DNA of 31,529 nucleotides. It comes from Saccharopolyspora_D taberi (GTDB taxonomy: Bacteria > Actinomycetota > Actinomycetes > Mycobacteriales > Pseudonocardiaceae). The stretch is taken from contig NZ_BAAAUX010000028.1 in assembly GCF_039534165.1 (NCBI RefSeq), forward strand, positions 1 to 31,529, given 5' to 3'. Both the position numbers and the translations under genes were made by a program. The notes below the pieces were generated by a model. It ran no database searches and was not told where the DNA came from. It saw only the letters and a program-made list of their open reading frames with translations. How positions within the stretch are numbered: position 1 is the stretch's first letter; each line of letters begins with the position of its first letter. This document shows positions 29,963 to 31,529 of this stretch, piece after piece.

Positions 29963-30312
29963 GAGAGTCTCCCTGACTCGACGTGCCGGAATCGGTTTCT
30001 CGCCTCCCGGTCCGGGCAGGCGGCGCCCGCGTGCCGGGAAAACGATTCAGGAACGCGGCGATCGATGGCGGCTCCCGGAAGTCATCAACAGTAGACCGCC
30101 GCGACCTGTTCCTGCCTGGGGATATGAACCGGCTCACGCCGATGTCCACTGTGGACGAACAGGGTGCACAATCGCCCGTTGGCCGCAATGTGCGTAGTGC
30201 CCACGGAGGTCCCGCGCGAAGGAACGTGGAAACTTCTCGCAATCGTCTGTTCGAGGCCGTTCGACACCTGATTGGGTGTGGCGCGTGATCTTCGGGTGGA
30301 CGGAGCGGATGC
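29963..30312. other. 350-base divergent intergenic region
   Basis: No gene is supported on either strand. The region separates the MFS transporter (minus) from the arylsulfotransferase-like gene (plus). A 13-base palindrome (GTCCAC-T-GTGGAC, 30144-30156) lies near its middle. No regulator gene is adjacent, and no convincing -35/-10 pair was found. Confidence 0.5.
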
Positions 30313-31529
30313 ATGCAACGGTCCAGTGACTTGCGGTGGAAGAGGCTGGCCTCCGGGCCTGCCGTGGCGCTGGCGACGCTGTCGCTGCTGCTGGGCTTCG
30401 CGGTGCCCGGCTCCGCCGAGAACTTCATGGGCGACACCGGCACCGGTGGGGCACCTCCGCGGCCGAACCACTTCGTGACCAGGCCGGACCTGACCCCGCC
30501 CGTGGTCGACATCAAGACCCCGGCCGACGGCACCGAGCCCGGGTACGTCTTCCTCGCGCCGTACGGCAAGGGCGCGCAGGGCGGACCGATGGTGGTCGAC
30601 GACACCGGGAGTCCGGTGTGGTCGATGCCGGTCGGCGACGGCGTGGGGTCGTTCAGCATGGACTTCAAAACCCAGCAGTACCAGGGCAAACCGGTGCTGA
30701 CCTGGTGGCAGGGGCGTCCGCAGCCGGGTTACGGGCAGGGCGAGTACGTGATCCTCGACCAGTCCTACCGGCAGATCGCCACCGTCCGGATGGGCAACAA
30801 CCTGGACGCCGACCTGCACGAGATGGTCATCACGGCGCGCGGCACCGCGCTGCTGATGGCCTACAACACCGTCCAGCTGGACCGCCCGGTCGTCGAGGGC
30901 GTGGTGCAGGAGATCGACATCGCCAGCGGCAAGGTGCTGTTCGAGTGGCGCAGCCTCCAGCACATCGGCGTGGAGGAGTCCACGGTCGCGCCGCCGGAGG
31001 GCAAGCCGTTCGACTACATCCACCTGAACTCGGTCCAGGAGACCGCCGACGGCGACCTGCTGATCTCGGCCCGGCACACCGACGCGCTTTACCAGGTCGA
31101 CCGCGAGACCGGCAACGTCGAGTGGCGGATGGGCGGCACCCGCAGCGACTTCCAGGTGGCGCCGGAGGCCGCGTTCGCCCGCCAGCACGACGCCCGCTGG
31201 CAGCCGGACGGCTCGCTGACCCTGTTCGACAACGCCTCCGACAAGCCGGGGCCCGCCTCCCGCGCGCTGGTGCTCTCGGTCGACGAGCAGGCGCGCAAGG
31301 TGGGCCTGGTCAAGGCGTTCCCGCACCCGAACGGGACCACCAGCACCAGCCAGTCCAGCCACCAGGTCCTGCCCGGCGGCCACCACTTCGTGGGCTGGGG
31401 CTCGCAGTCGCACTTCACCGAGTTCGACGCCGAGGGCAAGGTCGTCCTCCACGGCGAGTTCGGCGACGGCATGCCGTCCTACCGCGCCTTCCGGCTGCCG
31501 TGGACGGGCGCGCCGACCGAGCCGCCGGT
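30313..31529 (+). CDS. Arylsulfotransferase (ASST)-like secreted protein, partial
   Basis: The gene runs off the right edge; about 405 residues are visible. It begins with a signal peptide (MQRSSDLRWKRLASGPAVAL then ATLSLLLGFAVPGSA), with cleavage near AEN. The mature part has a beta-propeller-like pattern of the ASST_2 family. Examples are HFVTRPDLTPPVVDIKTP, GKPVLTWWQGRPQPGYGQGE, YIHLNSVQETADGDLLISAR, TGNVEWRMGG, and FARQHDARWQPDGSLTLFDN. Members move sulfate between phenolic compounds in the cell envelope, but many actinobacterial ones are uncharacterised. The ATG at 30313 has GGAG seven bases before it; a nearby ATG is followed by a stop. An open antisense frame here is a shadow. Confidence 0.85.
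   Translation, partial: MQRSSDLRWKRLASGPAVALATLSLLLGFAVPGSAENFMGDTGTGGAPPRPNHFVTRPDLTPPVVDIKTPADGTEPGYVFLAPYGKGAQGGPMVVDDTGSPVWSMPVGDGVGSFSMDFKTQQYQGKPVLTWWQGRPQPGYGQGEYVILDQSYRQIATVRMGNNLDADLHEMVITARGTALLMAYNTVQLDRPVVEGVVQEIDIASGKVLFEWRSLQHIGVEESTVAPPEGKPFDYIHLNSVQETADGDLLISARHTDALYQVDRETGNVEWRMGGTRSDFQVAPEAAFARQHDARWQPDGSLTLFDNASDKPGPASRALVLSVDEQARKVGLVKAFPHPNGTTSTSQSSHQVLPGGHHFVGWGSQSHFTEFDAEGKVVLHGEFGDGMPSYRAFRLPWTGAPTEPP

Noticed and set aside
28670..30094. A 474-residue plus-strand open frame
   Set aside because: It is antisense to the MFS transporter and rich in Arg/Gln/His, a typical high-GC shadow.
30085..31452. A 455-residue minus-strand open frame
   Set aside because: It is antisense to the arylsulfotransferase-like gene, which has a signal peptide and conserved segments.
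1..31529. CRISPR array or transposase genes
   Set aside because: No regularly spaced direct repeats and no transposase-like protein were found.

Overview
The window is high-GC actinobacterial chromosome, most likely from the Pseudonocardiales and plausibly Saccharopolyspora-like. This placement is inferred, not proven. It rests on strong G/C bias at third codon positions, many GTG starts, paired MmyB-type HTH regulators, a secreted AroQ-type chorismate mutase, a DUF5302 miniprotein and WXG100-type secretion substrates. Apart from a tRNA-Lys(UUU) gene there is no rRNA, phage or IS gene, and no CRISPR array.

Layout. 1-5083: the start of a proline/arginine-rich envelope-type protein (minus), a diguanylate cyclase (minus), a dusB-lipoprotein pair (minus), an erythromycin-esterase-like protein (plus) convergent with a sodC-like lipoprotein (minus). 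5236-8597: an EamA transporter, tRNA-Lys, a YdcF-HAD pair and a hypothetical protein (all plus). 8653-10303: a 65-residue secreted protein, GNAT and DoxX proteins and a DUF5302 protein (all minus). 10375-13226: an MmyB-type regulator (minus), an aldo/keto reductase (plus) and an SDR (minus); the last two share an operator-like motif. 13308-14585: secreted chorismate mutase and a PAP2 phosphatase. 14618-14758: a long imperfect inverted repeat. 14808-18200: a tightly coupled minus-strand operon, SnoaL-like, NmrA-like, histidine kinase, response regulator, divergent from a second MmyB-type regulator (18301-19170). 19031-20931: a DUF418 membrane protein and its divergent TetR regulator, with two palindromic operators between them. 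20944-24045: a type VII secretion polymorphic-toxin operon. 24210-30312: YigZ, a small KOW-like protein, a MetE-like methyltransferase, an FAD monooxygenase, an aldo/keto reductase and an MFS transporter. 30313-31529: a secreted arylsulfotransferase-like protein cut by the window end.

The most distinctive block is 20944-24045. Four minus-strand genes are coupled with almost no spacing: an SseB-like protein, a WXG-type partner, a 639-residue protein with an N-terminal WxG helical domain, a proline-rich linker and a C-terminal R-S-ExE ADP-ribosyltransferase-like domain, and a 74-residue probable immunity protein. No secretion machinery gene lies in the window, so export would need an ESX system elsewhere. 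Second in interest is the histidine kinase, which continues past its ATPase domain into an extra membrane helix and a probable extracytoplasmic domain, and which is translationally coupled to redox/SnoaL genes. Much of the rest is single genes or pairs of redox enzyme plus divergent regulator, typical of actinobacterial accessory metabolism.
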